A stretch of DNA of 64,000 nucleotides. It comes from Muribaculaceae bacterium. GTDB lineage: Bacteria > Bacteroidota > Bacteroidia > Bacteroidales > Muribaculaceae. The stretch lies in NCBI GenBank assembly GCA_022509085.1, contig JAFLTW010000004.1, positions 124,001-188,000 of the forward strand, written 5' to 3'. The translations under genes and the position numbers were made by a program. Positions 17,701-24,492 of the stretch are shown piece after piece (the first letter of the stretch is position 1; each line of letters starts with the position of its first letter). Under the pieces are notes generated by a model. That model had not been told where the DNA came from. It saw only the letters and a program-made list of their open reading frames with translations, and did no database searches.

Positions 17701-18576
17701 AGCGGTGCTGCTAAGAAGGTGCAGACACTCCACCCCTTCTATCATAACTCTTACGACAAGGATGGACAGTTCTACTACCCCATCGAACTTCCTACTGACG
17801 TTGACATCACCTGGGCACCCAACCAGACGGCCAACGTAGGCCTCTACGTGGAGTCGGTGAACATAAAGGGTAACGGCGTGGGCAACCGCTCCGTAATCAC
17901 CCCCGACAACGTAAGGTCAAAAGGCTCCGCAGTGATGTTTGTCACGTCACGTGACCATAAGGCATACTTCGATGCTCTCAAAGTAAACACCGGTACACAA
18001 TGGTATAAGAAAGACACGAAGATCACCAACTTCGTGCTCCGCGGCTCACCATATGCCTACACGGGGCTTCTGATATCGCCCAACGAGAACATGAAGTCGG
18101 TGCAGCTCGACAATGTGGCCATCTACGACGTGTACCAGACCATCGCCCTCGACGACGCATACATTTCGGGCAAAACCTACTGGCCAAACAAGAAACCTGA
18201 CGCTTCGGGGGTGCAGCTGATAGTAAGGAACTCCAACCTCCGTGGCTACACAGTGCCGGGACCCGGCTGGAGCCTCATCTCATACTCGGGAACCACTTTC
18301 GAGGCCGGAGTAAGCACCGGCCATGGCGACGACGAGCTCACATGCAAGGTGGAGGCTCCAACCACCTTCAACCGCTGCTTCTTCAAGGCCCCGTATATCG
18401 TCGACCTCTCCGCAGCTCCGGCCGGCGTGACCTTCACCAACTGCCAGGCCACTTCGACCGGCAAGAGCAAGACTATCGCCGTGCCCCCCGGCTGCGCCTA
18501 CTTCAAGGTTACGAGCAATAAGGACGGTGAGGCCGTCGTAACATACTACGATGCCTACGATCACCCGATACACTGA
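14800..18576 (+). CDS. Giant fimbrillin-like protein, tip adhesin candidate
   Basis: A 1258-residue lipoprotein (TPGC lipobox, Cys24). The first 440 residues are the pilin module: STRADGT (Arg54-Ala55), VAFWAQSSKSRVYNTSDL, YRPLAQINVGTSG, FKYLSMCYILS, HVPVQRNWRTNIVG. The remaining 800 residues are unique in this window. They contain DIDLSGIEWIPIGFEG, FDGNNHTISNL and IGGIVGVALGDNIEITNC type repeats (GLUG-like motifs) and long runs suited to a right-handed beta-helix. Pilin domain plus large extra region at the end of a fimbrial operon is the architecture of a tip adhesin; the ligand is unknown. A strong terminator follows. Confidence 0.78.
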   Translation: MKRIFSNILAGIAVAAGAIVTPGCSDDLLYDDKGGEMVNVCFTLLPEAASTSTRADGTPADSRTISDGSGVDMIIYAVYDSEDNLLTEFSRGVDPELAKLGFDHGDGQTVKRVDKFPYELNLTMRRGVTYKVAFWAQSSKSRVYNTSDLRKVEVIYGRNQVSTGDDKYEYVNTFNNDEDRDVFCRSTVIIPSNTTGKAEQNVYLYRPLAQINVGTSGFDYEITSRNTSRKYLYSRIRINRAARYLDLVNDRIYSTTTDENETTPESFAVVDYDYAPIPAYQFFDRIPDDSSYSMWDWVYSPGTPKGDGTLDKSSYDGEQFLKVKVKGDSKTSSIANWTGDIDSDGYCDYANFDSRNNYGSETFKYLSMCYILSNSTKDEGEVLNNIKVWIATDADGSDEIAVIDLNHVPVQRNWRTNIVGNLLTEENAFSVSLDRNFAGDYDAWKADDNWEWSGPLAKGVYYDAAADEIQISDVDGLLWFQRMVNGDLKKRETAERYWNKYVGDYYWYNDGSGDKQLVYKGIDPPADRQLKLRILKATHQDRNTNVNNYDTKDPDGWPVGNRFHFIGYNKDANGKSIEDRAKVKLMADIDLSGIEWIPIGFEGKIVDQMQYQGYDSGGMSSSFKQASASNTFSAKNSNPHVRGFWGEFDGNNHTISNLTTKRFGIKVMDWEPERGTSFTAAAPDKREFNTSFRFTDTPPWLARGLFGQVFANAKIRNVRLLNVDIKGCNGVGGIVGVALGDNIEITNCVVDGGTIVNTPMYRGDMTNIGSNDDIRNRTFARGIYTGGIVGCFNTIGGKVENCQVNNLTIQGYRRLGGLIGSVDLADNLDGDVNVTNSRSLPASISNNSVSNTTIIGTSYTPFSLVYAQYDNAKKMEWTGFAYVGADYHLNVQRFVGGDSRDYVDKSSSTKCTGNYADNITFAEMRIDWDKDKTGLRTSNIEKVSLNLMPLLSSWYVDEISLNENYYGSGAAKKVQTLHPFYHNSYDKDGQFYYPIELPTDVDITWAPNQTANVGLYVESVNIKGNGVGNRSVITPDNVRSKGSAVMFVTSRDHKAYFDALKVNTGTQWYKKDTKITNFVLRGSPYAYTGLLISPNENMKSVQLDNVAIYDVYQTIALDDAYISGKTYWPNKKPDASGVQLIVRNSNLRGYTVPGPGWSLISYSGTTFEAGVSTGHGDDELTCKVEAPTTFNRCFFKAPYIVDLSAAPAGVTFTNCQATSTGKSKTIAVPPGCAYFKVTSNKDGEAVVTYYDAYDHPIH

Positions 18577-18589
18577 TAAATGTTTTTTC

Positions 18590-18640
18590 GACAAACCCCA
18601 CGAAATTCGCAAATGAATTCGTGGGGTTTGTCATTCTTTC
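18590..18640 (+). terminator. Intrinsic terminator of the fimbrial operon
   Basis: GACAAACCCCACGAA (18590-18604) pairs perfectly with TTCGTGGGGTTTGTC (18618-18632) around 13 bases, then a T-rich tail. Confidence 0.9.
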
Positions 18641-18669
18641 TTATTGAATGATTTTTTTGGGGGAAGGAC

Positions 18670-18700
18670 TTGCAGGAATGAAAACTTCGTATTAATTTTG
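18670..18700 (+). promoter_or_regulatory. Bacteroidota-type promoter before the 18858 gene
   Basis: TTG (18670-18672) then, 20 bases on, TAATTTTG (18693-18700). It implies a leader of about 150 bases for the gene at 18858. Confidence 0.6.
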
Positions 18701-18857
18701 CAGCCGCAAACGAGAACGAATACATTCTGGCCATAGTATCAAGAGAGCAGCCGCAGAGCTGCCCCCAACCGAGGTGACACTCATGTTCATAATCACCCAC
18801 GGTGGGAAAACGATACGAAGGTTTAATCTGAATATTAACCCTTAAAACCAATAAGTT

Positions 18858-19502
18858 ATGAACAAGACAACAAGCTTTTCAGAACAGCCCATCTCCGACC
18901 GCCTCGACATCACACTGATCGACGGTCGCACTCTTTCATGCACCCTCAAAGCGGAGCAACCGAAAACAATTCAGCCGACAGGCCTTCAGCTCGACACCAC
19001 GGGTAGGTATCTGTCAGTCGGCCGTAAGCCCAAGACTCTCTCCAAAAGCGACGAGGCCGAGGCGACCCGCCAGTACAATCACCATCTCTTCACAGAGAAC
19101 GCATGGTTCCTGCTTGACAATGCTGAGAGAATATTCAGCGACAGCAGGATGTTTCTCGCTCCCGTCAACATCGTCAACGGGCTGGCTTATATGGGAACAA
19201 GCCCCTTCAGGCACCCGACGCTGGGTGTATATCTGGAATGGTGGCTCAACTACCGTGAGGCGGCTGTGGATGCCAAAGGCAATCTCGTGTGGTATATCAG
19301 CGGTTCGCCTCTCAGCGGGAGCAACTGCTGCTCAACCGTTAACCCTGACGGACTGCAACTCCCCATCTCCCAGCGCACAAGATTCAGCGACATCTGGCGC
19401 TCATTCTGCGAGGTCAATAACCGCTACAATGAGGCAAAACAGCGTTGCGAGGCATATACCTTGGAGGAGGTTCTGCAAATCCTGCGTGGTTTGGAACTAT
19501 AG
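18858..19502 (+). CDS. Hypothetical protein, family unrecognised
   Basis: A 214-residue soluble protein without signal peptide or membrane segment. I do not recognise the family. The centre (about residues 97-137) is rich in conserved-looking aromatic and Gly/Pro positions: MFLAPVNIVNGLAYMGTSPF followed by HPTLGVYLEWW. The same block recurs as a gene fragment at 22768-22887, so the family is multicopy in this genome. It has its own promoter with a leader of about 150 bases. Base composition is still like the core genome, and it marks the left edge of the AT-rich island. Confidence 0.65.
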   Translation: MNKTTSFSEQPISDRLDITLIDGRTLSCTLKAEQPKTIQPTGLQLDTTGRYLSVGRKPKTLSKSDEAEATRQYNHHLFTENAWFLLDNAERIFSDSRMFLAPVNIVNGLAYMGTSPFRHPTLGVYLEWWLNYREAAVDAKGNLVWYISGSPLSGSNCCSTVNPDGLQLPISQRTRFSDIWRSFCEVNNRYNEAKQRCEAYTLEEVLQILRGLEL

Positions 19503-19663
19503 AGGGTGATTATCATTCCCTCCTGGCTGTGGCAGGTAAGGAATACCGCACCCGGAAACATACACTCTCGGATTTAAAAAACGACTTCATGCTGAGGACC
19601 TTTGGCAAAAATCCCAACGAGATAAGTTTCGTCGATGTATTGCGCTCATATAAATCCCTGTAA
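19503..19663 (+). pseudogene. Coding remnant or small gene after the 18858 gene
   Basis: In another frame, directly after the stop of the preceding gene, the reading EGDYHSLLAVAGKEYRT ... LRTFGKNPNEISFVDVLRSYKSL stays open for about 53 codons and ends in TAA. Composition looks coding, but no convincing start is present. It could be the tail of a gene joined here by deletion or a frameshifted C-terminus. Low confidence. Confidence 0.3.
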
Positions 19664-19732
19664 CCTCTCAAAGGGTTTAATTTTCACACTTTTTTTGTTG
19701 TTAATTAGAATTTTACTAAATTCGTGATTGAA

Positions 19733-19890
19733 ATGGGAAAAGAAGTTCTAAATATTGAGGCAATAATCGCTTACCTGAAAAACCAACCTATAAAAAGGTA
19801 TGGTTGTTCGGTTCGTATGCTGCGGGTAAAGCACGGAGCATGTCCATTAACGCTCCTACCTCCTCCTCCATATGTCAATTGTCTGCTTAG
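19733..19890 (+). pseudogene. Decayed MNT-type nucleotidyltransferase gene
   Basis: The reading MGKEVLNIEAIIAYLKNQP (from the ATG at 19733) continues, after a frameshift in the run of A at about 19792-19797, as KVWLFGSYAAGKARS. That is the GS..GxA/S.S motif of minimal nucleotidyltransferases (MNT; partners of HEPN proteins in toxin-antitoxin modules). The second half, including the catalytic DxD, is missing and the frame stops at 19890. No HEPN partner is seen. A relic, strand plus. Confidence 0.6.
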
Positions 19891-20010
19891 GGGAGAGCCG
19901 CTACACGGCTAAGGAGCTGTCCCAGACTAGCGATCGCGACGCTCAGCACTGATTGGGATTTCATCGCCTCATCTTTACTCATCCTCGGAGAGGTTTAAGA
20001 AACAGAATGA

Positions 20011-20047
20011 AAAAGCCGTGAAGTCTGAACTTGACATCACGGCTTTT
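20011..20047 (-). terminator. Intrinsic terminator of the 20068 lipoprotein gene
   Basis: AAAAGCCGTGA (20011-20021) pairs perfectly with TCACGGCTTTT (20037-20047); an inner GTC/GAC extends the stem. It lies 21 bases beyond the minus-strand stop. Confidence 0.85.
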
Positions 20048-20067
20048 AGTTATGGAATCATTAATAC

Positions 20068-20493
20068 TTATTTAAGGTATTGATCCACCGTAGAATCAGG
20101 GACTCGTTCATATACTCCTTTAATTCCAAGTACAATTACATGTAATTGTTTTGAGGTGATTTTTTCAATTTTGACGGAAGTCTTTTCACCGTCATCATAC
20201 ACAACATTGATTGTATCACCATTACGTGTCCATTTCCCTTTCATTACTTCCGTTTTCGGAGCGATAGGTTTCAAATCAGGATCATCCCACATTTCCCCAG
20301 GAACGTCAATCTTCGCAAAGTCCCCATTTGACTTAAACTGAAGATATTCAATATCCAGTGGCTGTTGGTCAACCATCCATGTGCCCACCAAGTCCCCACC
20401 ATCGGGTTCGTCTTTGTCATCTTTGCATGAAGCAAGTGACAGCGTCATTGTGGCGAAGAGAGCCACAAATAAAAGTTTTAAATACTTTTTCAT
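20068..20493 (-). CDS. Lipocalin-like lipoprotein
   Basis: A 141-residue lipoprotein: signal peptide with lipobox LASC (Cys23) followed by an acidic KDDKDEPDGGD linker. The mature part begins LVGTWMVD and shows regular beta strands (KWTRNGDTINVVYDDG), the pattern of small lipocalin-like or DUF-type lipoproteins in Bacteroidales. It is second in a two-gene unit, 19 bases after the outer-membrane barrel gene. Its signal-peptide coding DNA is nearly identical to that of the lipoprotein at 21589-22347, pointing to exchange of the export segment. Ligand unknown. Confidence 0.72.
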   Translation of the reverse strand: MKKYLKLLFVALFATMTLSLASCKDDKDEPDGGDLVGTWMVDQQPLDIEYLQFKSNGDFAKIDVPGEMWDDPDLKPIAPKTEVMKGKWTRNGDTINVVYDDGEKTSVKIEKITSKQLHVIVLGIKGVYERVPDSTVDQYLK

Positions 20494-20512
20494 AACTGAA
20501 ATTTATTTATTG

Positions 20513-21091
20513 TTAAAAATGATAGGTTGCACCTATTGTAATTGGCAGACGTTGGAAATCTTTCACGTACTGATATTTGATTTCAAGACCTGCTGAGAGT
20601 TTGGAAGTAATGGCGTATTCACCACCAACACCCACATTGAATATGAATCTATTCAAGCGTGAAGAACCTCCACTGAAATCAAAATCATCATCAGATGCCC
20701 GTGAGAAAAACTGGCCATAATCTCCGAAAATGTCATTAAAGTCATCCATGTCGAAAGAATACCCGCCTCCAACACTCGCATAACCGATACCTACGATCGG
20801 ATAAACCTTAATCTTGCTGCCGACATTGAAGAGATAATGGACATTTGCAGAGATATCAAACATGTCCATGCCTTTTGCCTTAAACCAATAATCAATATCG
20901 GCTTCAAGACGGATAGGGTTGGTGACATTGTATTGGAATTTCGCACCAATACCGAAGTTTGTTAGAGAAGCATTTTTCTCAAGACATGGAGCGACACCCA
21001 GATTCAGGCCAGCTGCCATGTCTCCCTTTTGTGCGAAGGCCCCTACTAAACCTATCAGTGCCACGCATAAAGCAGTAAAAAATCTTTTCAT
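20513..21091 (-). CDS. Outer-membrane beta-barrel protein
   Basis: A 192-residue porin-type barrel. The signal peptide ends GAFA-Q (about residue 20). The mature part alternates strands and turns (AAGLNLGVAP, IRLEADIDYWF, YPIVGIGYASVGGGYSF) and ends in a terminal Phe (IGATYHF), as needed for barrel insertion. The size fits small eight-stranded barrels (OmpX/OmpW-like). One acidic loop, ASDDDFDFSGGS, is notable. It is transcribed from a promoter about 300 bases upstream through a leader that is duplicated at 22365-22670, and it precedes the lipocalin-like lipoprotein. Confidence 0.83.
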   Translation of the reverse strand: MKRFFTALCVALIGLVGAFAQKGDMAAGLNLGVAPCLEKNASLTNFGIGAKFQYNVTNPIRLEADIDYWFKAKGMDMFDISANVHYLFNVGSKIKVYPIVGIGYASVGGGYSFDMDDFNDIFGDYGQFFSRASDDDFDFSGGSSRLNRFIFNVGVGGEYAITSKLSAGLEIKYQYVKDFQRLPITIGATYHF

Positions 21092-21109
21092 ACAGATTAG
21101 ATTTTTGTT

Positions 21110-21415
21110 GCATTCCGTGGCTCTGAAATGCGGGTTTATAAATTCAGTTTAGAAAGAAAAAGCGGAGCCACCTTCCTCACTTCCTATTGATGTGGGCTTG
21201 GACTCCCATGATTTGCTCGGTAAGTAAGGGTAACCCCACTTTGACCGCATATCAATTTATTCTTAAAATGATATAACAAGCCAAAGAAGAGCGTCCTTTC
21301 AACACCATTCCGCAAATCAATGAAAGTGTCCAAGTTTCATCAAGGAATAATGCGAAAACGCTATCTTAATATGTCTGCAATGCCAATAGCATCACGCTGC
21401 AAAATTAATTATTTT
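21110..21415 (-). promoter_or_regulatory. Long leader with promoter, copy 1 of a duplicated 306-bp unit
   Basis: This non-coding segment matches 22365-22670 over 306 bases without a gap; I count about 12 substitutions. On the minus strand it contains TAATTTTG (about 21407-21400) at its distal end, so transcription gives a leader of about 300 bases ending 18 bases before the barrel start codon. Stems visible in the RNA include GCATT/AATGC and GTGGCTC/GAGCCAC close to the start codon, and GCTAT/ATAGC near the 5' end. The adjoining 21416-21588 shows no gene. Confidence 0.7.
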
Positions 21416-21588
21416 TCTAAACATGACAATTAATTGGGCGTAAAAAAATCCGAAAATCAGAATGTATGGTCTCTTTTCGTACTTTACTAAGTGAAATTAA
21501 ATAACAAAACGAACCGCACTGAATTACTACAGGAGGCTGCATCAAAAATTATCTCCACTTCCCTCACTTCACCTACTTGTCTTATTTC

Positions 21589-22347
21589 TTAGAAAAAAGA
21601 CCCGGGTTTCAATTCAAATTTTATCTCTCCATTGAAACGCCCCCAATTCTTCCCGGACATCTCCATTTGACAATTTGTAAATTTGACTATTATATATTCG
21701 TTTTTAACATACACAACCTCTACATCTCCATCATCAAACCAACCTCTTACAGAGTTTATTATGTAATGGCCGCCCTCCTTCTTGAACGTTGTGAAGTATG
21801 CGTATCCGTGATTAGCTATTTTTCCTATGGGAATCCTTGTAAGGTGATCTTGAATATAGATTTCATTTATAGTGTTGGCATTTTTATAAACATGATCTAT
21901 GCCATCACTAAGGGAACCATCAGATTCAACATAGGCCCTCAACAGTAAGGTTGCGTATTTATCGTCAATGTCTGTTTTATAAAAATAATAACCCGCACTA
22001 TAAACGTCTCTTGTATATAACACATTCCCCTCATCATTGTAGACTGTGATAAAGCCAAAATAATCGGGGTTGTTTTCATATTTGGAAGCATACGCCGGAT
22101 CTCCATAACCGTCTTCCTCTTTTGAATTCTCTATCTCATTGTCCACATTATCCCCATTGTCATTATTGTCATTATTGTCATCATTGTCCTCATTGTCATT
22201 AGGAAGTTCAGGATTGGTGGAGCCTCCTGTATTGTCTGTGTTAATCTCTTTGTCGGGTAATGTGGGTTCATCATCTCCACAAGCCGTGAGAGCGATTGTC
22301 ATTGTGGCAAAGAGTGCCACAAATAAGAGTTTAAAATACTTTTTCAT
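21589..22347 (-). CDS. Lipoprotein with acidic Asn/Asp-rich linker
   Basis: About 252 residues from MKKYFKLLFVALFATM; an ATG 7 codons further upstream would place extra residues before the signal peptide and is not preferred. The lipobox is LTAC. A linker of about 35 residues is almost entirely D, N and E, encoded by repeated AAT/GAC-type codons and prone to length change. The globular part begins near FGFITVYNDEGN and is beta-rich (YTRDVYSAGYYFYKTD); family not recognised. It follows copy 2 of the duplicated leader. The signal peptide nearly equals that of the 20068 lipoprotein. Probably displayed at the cell surface. Confidence 0.7.
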   Translation of the reverse strand: MKKYFKLLFVALFATMTIALTACGDDEPTLPDKEINTDNTGGSTNPELPNDNEDNDDNNDNNDNGDNVDNEIENSKEEDGYGDPAYASKYENNPDYFGFITVYNDEGNVLYTRDVYSAGYYFYKTDIDDKYATLLLRAYVESDGSLSDGIDHVYKNANTINEIYIQDHLTRIPIGKIANHGYAYFTTFKKEGGHYIINSVRGWFDDGDVEVVYVKNEYIIVKFTNCQMEMSGKNWGRFNGEIKFELKPGSFF

Positions 22348-22364
22348 AAGCATTTTGTATCGAT

Positions 22365-22670
22365 GCATTCCGTGGCTCTGAAATGCGGGTTTATAAATTC
22401 AGTTTAGAAAGAAAAAGCGGAGCCTCCTTCCTCACTTCCTATTGATGTGGGCTTGGACTCTCATGATTTGCTCGGTAAGTAAGGGTAACCCCACTTTGAC
22501 CGCATATCAATTTATTCTCAAAATGATATAACAAGCCAAAGAAGAGCGTCCCTTCAACACCATTCCGCAAATCAATGAAAGTGTCCAAGTTTCATCAAGG
22601 AATAATGCGAAAACGCTATCTCATTATGCCTGTAATGCTAACAGCATCACGCTGCAAAATTAGTGATTTT
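22365..22670 (-). promoter_or_regulatory. Long leader with promoter, copy 2 of a duplicated 306-bp unit
   Basis: Ungapped match to 21110-21415. It ends 17 bases before the start of the Asp-rich lipoprotein gene. At the 5' end of the RNA the GCTAT/ATAGC stem of copy 1 becomes GCTGT/ATAGC, still pairable through a wobble; near the start codon one pair of the GTGGCTC/GAGCCAC stem is lost. Confidence 0.7.
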
Positions 22671-22767
22671 TATTAAAATAACAATTAGTAAGCCATATTA
22701 AATAAGCCATATTAATGAAGTGTGGAGATAAATTAATAGTAGACTATCTGCGACAGCTATTGGGGGG

Positions 22768-22887
22768 GATGTTTCTCGCTCCCGTCAACATCGACAACGG
22801 GCTGGCTTACATAGGAACAAGCCCCTCCAGGCACCCAACACTGGGTGTATATCTGAAATGGTGGCACCACTACCGCGACGCGGCTCA
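22768..22887 (+). pseudogene. Fragment of a paralogue of the 18858 gene
   Basis: This stretch encodes MFLAPVNIDNGLAYIGTSPS and HPTLGVYLKWWHHYRDAA, matching about residues 97-137 of the 18858 product with most bases identical. Flanking sequence has no counterpart on either side, so this is an internal fragment without start or end. Confidence 0.8.
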
Positions 22888-22910
22888 AGGTTCACTGCCT
22901 CATACAAACA

Positions 22911-22945
22911 GTCGCATTAGCACCGTATGGGGGTGTTAATGCGAC
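22911..22945. repeat. Near-perfect 14-bp hairpin
   Basis: GTCGCATTAGCACC (22911-22924) pairs with GGTGTTAATGCGAC (22932-22945), 13 pairs plus one G-T. It lies beyond the stop of the GNAT gene. There is no clear T tract, so a terminator role is uncertain. Confidence 0.55.
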
Positions 22946-22960
22946 AGCGCCAAATAAATA

Positions 22961-23509
22961 CTATAGCAATGAGGCAAGATCAAAATACATTACCCGGGTA
23001 TTTTTATCCTCATCATCATTATTAAGAAACTGATAATCATTCTTAATATAGAAAGGGAGTGCATTAACGTAAGCATCTACTGTTACGAACCTACATCCCG
23101 CGTATCTGGCCCTTAAAGAATACTGTTTTATAAAGTCAATAAGAATCCTTCCAAGTGACTGACTTTGATATTTATAGGATATCGCCAACCTCCCGATTTT
23201 AAGCGCTGGATAACTTCGCAGTCTTTTCTCGTTTACAAACTTCTGTTTTCTGAATCTATTGAATTCAGTTTTACTTTCAAAATCTGTAATTGAAATCTTG
23301 TCATTGGCAAGGCTAAAATACGCTGCAAGTTCGCCTGTTTCCTTATCGTTTATCAGATATGTCATGGAGAGCAACGATTTTTCATATGCAATCGCCTCAC
23401 TCCGGATGAAATCATTTAGATCTTCATCAAGGCAATCAAAGTCTCCAATCTGGGGGTTGAAACCTAAACGTTGGATTGTAAACTTATTCTGAAACTCCTG
23501 TTCAGTCAT
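22961..23509 (-). CDS. GNAT-family acetyltransferase, toxin-type candidate
   Basis: A 182-residue GNAT protein. The N-terminal FDCLDEDLNDFIRSEAIAY segment and compact size are typical of TacT/AtaT-like toxins that acetylate aminoacyl-tRNA, though many related GNATs have other substrates. The acetyl-CoA loop is in LAISYKYQSQSLGRILIDFI (about 107-126); a C-terminal VNALPFYIKNDYQFL gives the usual Tyr region. Its ATG lies inside the end of the 52-residue gene at 23502-23660 (8-base overlap), so the two are translationally coupled. Toxin status is inferred from this coupling. Confidence 0.8.
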   Translation of the reverse strand: MTEQEFQNKFTIQRLGFNPQIGDFDCLDEDLNDFIRSEAIAYEKSLLSMTYLINDKETGELAAYFSLANDKISITDFESKTEFNRFRKQKFVNEKRLRSYPALKIGRLAISYKYQSQSLGRILIDFIKQYSLRARYAGCRFVTVDAYVNALPFYIKNDYQFLNNDDEDKNTRVMYFDLASLL

Positions 23510-23660
23510 TACTATTCAACATTTTCATTATCATTTCATAATTGCGAATCATTTCTTCCTTCCTTTCTTCCGTAATTTTAGGAGGATTTTTCATCCTTTC
23601 TTCAAACCGTCTTGCATCAGTTCCGAATAGGATTGGAGTTTCTTTAATAGGTCGTGCCAT
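23502..23660 (-). CDS. 52-residue antitoxin-like partner of the GNAT protein
   Basis: A short protein beginning MARPIKETPILFGTDARRFE and continuing through a Lys/Glu/Met-rich helix to MLNSND. Its TGA (23504-23502) overlaps the GNAT start by 8 bases. Small basic N-terminus plus charged helix upstream of a GNAT is the usual arrangement of an antitoxin; similar MARPIKETP proteins precede GNAT genes in other Bacteroidota as far as I recall. No known DNA-binding fold can be assigned by eye. Confidence 0.72.
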   Translation of the reverse strand: MARPIKETPILFGTDARRFEERMKNPPKITEERKEEMIRNYEMIMKMLNSND

Positions 23661-23766
23661 ATGTAGATATCTTATTATTGCAAATTTAATGAATAAATCT
23701 TAATTGCACAAATATTTGACTCTGCCTTAACTGAGAGAACCGGCTTGAACCGGCGCGGGAGGGCAT

Positions 23767-23797
23767 TTTGCTCATTGGCATATTATTATTAAATTTG
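23767..23797 (+). promoter_or_regulatory. Consensus promoter of the 23905 lipoprotein gene
   Basis: TTTG (23767-23770) is followed after 19 bases by TAAATTTG (23790-23797), an ideal Bacteroidota promoter. The leader is about 100 bases. Confidence 0.75.
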
Positions 23798-23904
23798 CGG
23801 CGGATACCGTGAATCCGGGAAAACGGACGGTTTAGCGCAAACTGACAAAAGGGACAACCAACAACTTGACGAGCAAATACCTATAAACCAAAATACGTAA
23901 AAAG

Positions 23905-24282
23905 ATGAAAAAGTTTTTATTCTTCTGCTCTCTGGCAATGACACTTCTGCTGAGTGCATGCGGCGGCGGCGCCACCAACAACATCAACAAGGCCTTTGAC
24001 CTTGTGAAACAACATGGCGATGCCGATAAGGTATACGAATACATCACCTCATCGCCCATCAACTACGAAGCCCTTTCCATGGAGGAGATGGCCAAGCTCG
24101 GGATGTGCTCGATGTATGTGCAGACTTCCTCATGGGGACATGCCAACGAGCAGACAAGAGAAAAGAACAAAGTGCTCGGTGAGATGAGCGAGGAAACAAT
24201 GAAGATCAAAAGGACCTGGACGCCTGAGCAACAAAAAGAGTTCATGGACATCGTAACCCGGCTTACGAAAGAGTGCAAATAA
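23905..24282 (+). CDS. Small lipoprotein, unrecognised
   Basis: A 125-residue lipoprotein: MKKFLFFCSLAMTLLLSAC signal with Cys19, then a GGGATNN linker. The mature part is helical and charged (NKAFDLVKQHGDADKVYEYI, SEETMKIKRTWTPEQQKEF), with no family I can name. Single-gene unit with a consensus promoter and its own terminator. Codon and base composition resemble the core genome more than the AT-rich genes around it. Confidence 0.72.
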   Translation: MKKFLFFCSLAMTLLLSACGGGATNNINKAFDLVKQHGDADKVYEYITSSPINYEALSMEEMAKLGMCSMYVQTSSWGHANEQTREKNKVLGEMSEETMKIKRTWTPEQQKEFMDIVTRLTKECK

Positions 24283-24286
24283 CCGG

Positions 24287-24420
24287 AGAAACGTATACGA
24301 CATATTCAGGCAACCCACCATCGACTCGCAACTTCTGGCTCAGCTGAGTATCGTGCTTGAGCACAATTTCTTCAGAGACATCGCCGAAATGATTGAAATC
24401 CGCATCAACGAAAAGAAGCC
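24287..24420 (+). other. Coding-like remnant after the lipoprotein gene
   Basis: One frame reads NVYDIFRQPTIDSQLLAQLS, IVLEHNFFRDIAEMIEIRIN without a stop or a plausible start and then runs into the terminator. It has amphipathic, protein-like composition. Probably a gene fragment; origin unknown. Confidence 0.25.
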
Positions 24421-24440
24421 CGGCTTGGAGTCGGGCTTCT
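24414..24440 (+). terminator. Intrinsic terminator
   Basis: AGAAGCCCG (24414-24422) pairs perfectly with CGGGCTTCT (24432-24440), then CATTTCTTATT. It ends the 23905 transcript. Confidence 0.75.
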
Positions 24441-24492
24441 CATTTCTTATTATTTCTCATTCTTTCAGCAATTCCGCTTGTTGCACTTTCTA

